From: UBA4744 sp035282865 | Lineage (GTDB): Bacteria > Actinomycetota > Acidimicrobiia > Spongiisociales > UBA4744 | Direction: 5' to 3' | Length of the DNA stretch: 11,820 nt | Assembly: GCA_035282865.1 (NCBI GenBank) | Contig: DATEVB010000014.1 | Coordinates: forward strand, 1 to 11,820 | In this document: one piece after another, positions 11,817 through 11,820 of the stretch | Layout: each line of letters opens with the position of its first letter | How positions within the stretch are numbered: position 1 is the first letter of the stretch | The notes under the pieces: generated by a model | Seen by the model: the letters and a program-made list of their open reading frames with translations, nothing else | Told to the model about the DNA's origin: nothing | Database searches by the model: none | Program-made: the position numbers and the translations under genes

Positions 11817-11820
11817 ATGG
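11817..11820 (+). CDS. Possible start of a gene running off the right edge
   Basis: AGGAGG (11806-11811) stands 5 nt before ATG 11817-11819. Spacing and strength are ideal for translation initiation, but only one codon lies in the window, so nothing can be said of the product. Confidence 0.3.

Noticed and set aside
11542..11820. Open frame from an ATG with a good ribosome-binding site to the window edge
   Set aside because: Composition is Pro/Arg-rich, no family is recognisable and a strong hairpin lies inside. Kept only as a note, not called as a gene.
1..11820. CRISPR arrays, insertion sequences, prophage or integrase genes
   Set aside because: I saw no regularly spaced direct repeats, no transposase- or integrase-like protein in any frame and no second copy of the tRNA 3' end that would mark an attachment site.

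Overview
The window reads as chromosomal DNA of a high-GC, free-living actinobacterium. An Acidimicrobiia-like lineage is my best guess. Supporting signs are a luciferase-like oxidoreductase of the F420-dependent type, a ChoD-type steroid oxidase closely resembling the mycobacterial enzyme, a DUF4190 membrane protein, frequent GTG starts and high GC throughout. The assignment is inference from gene content; no marker gene other than one tRNA is present.

Layout. Positions 1-1985 hold ordinary single genes: the end of a YdhR-like protein (+), an LLM oxidoreductase (-) and a CoxG-like SRPBCC protein (+). Positions 2182-6155 hold a minus-strand catabolic operon read right to left: a tartrate/D-malate dehydrogenase-like enzyme, a fragment of type II GAPDH fused out of frame to a cupin fragment, transketolase N-half, transketolase C-half, and a short-chain dehydrogenase (SDR). 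The transketolase halves and the SDR are joined by ATGA overlaps. The operon is eroding. The SDR has two single-base frameshifts, an internal deletion, Phe in place of the catalytic Tyr, and a lost 3' end that abuts a truncated low-molecular-weight phosphatase. The GAPDH/cupin pair is reduced to a 5' piece and a 3' piece. The dehydrogenase and both transketolase halves look intact.

Positions 6292-8381 hold a small DUF4190 membrane protein (-) divergent from a 558-residue GMC/cholesterol-oxidase-like flavoenzyme (+), with a 12-bp palindrome over the likely promoter. A nested, hairpin-forming 100-nt segment follows, then a tRNA with anticodon CAT, then about 340 nt of non-coding DNA rich in inverted repeats.

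Positions 9000-11137 form a redox/metal module: a lipid-anchored diheme cytochrome c (-), a MerR-family metal-type regulator (-), a textbook MerR operator/promoter with a 20-bp spacer, and a Tat-targeted Rieske [2Fe-2S] protein (+). Immediately beyond lies a previously hidden relic: a heavily deleted second copy of the merR gene (about 11150-11428, minus strand) followed by a near-identical second operator (11429-11460). A merR-operator unit was therefore duplicated; the second regulator has decayed while its promoter remains almost perfect. The gene it once drove is not recognisable in 11461-11816. A ribosome-binding site and ATG at the extreme right edge may begin the next gene.
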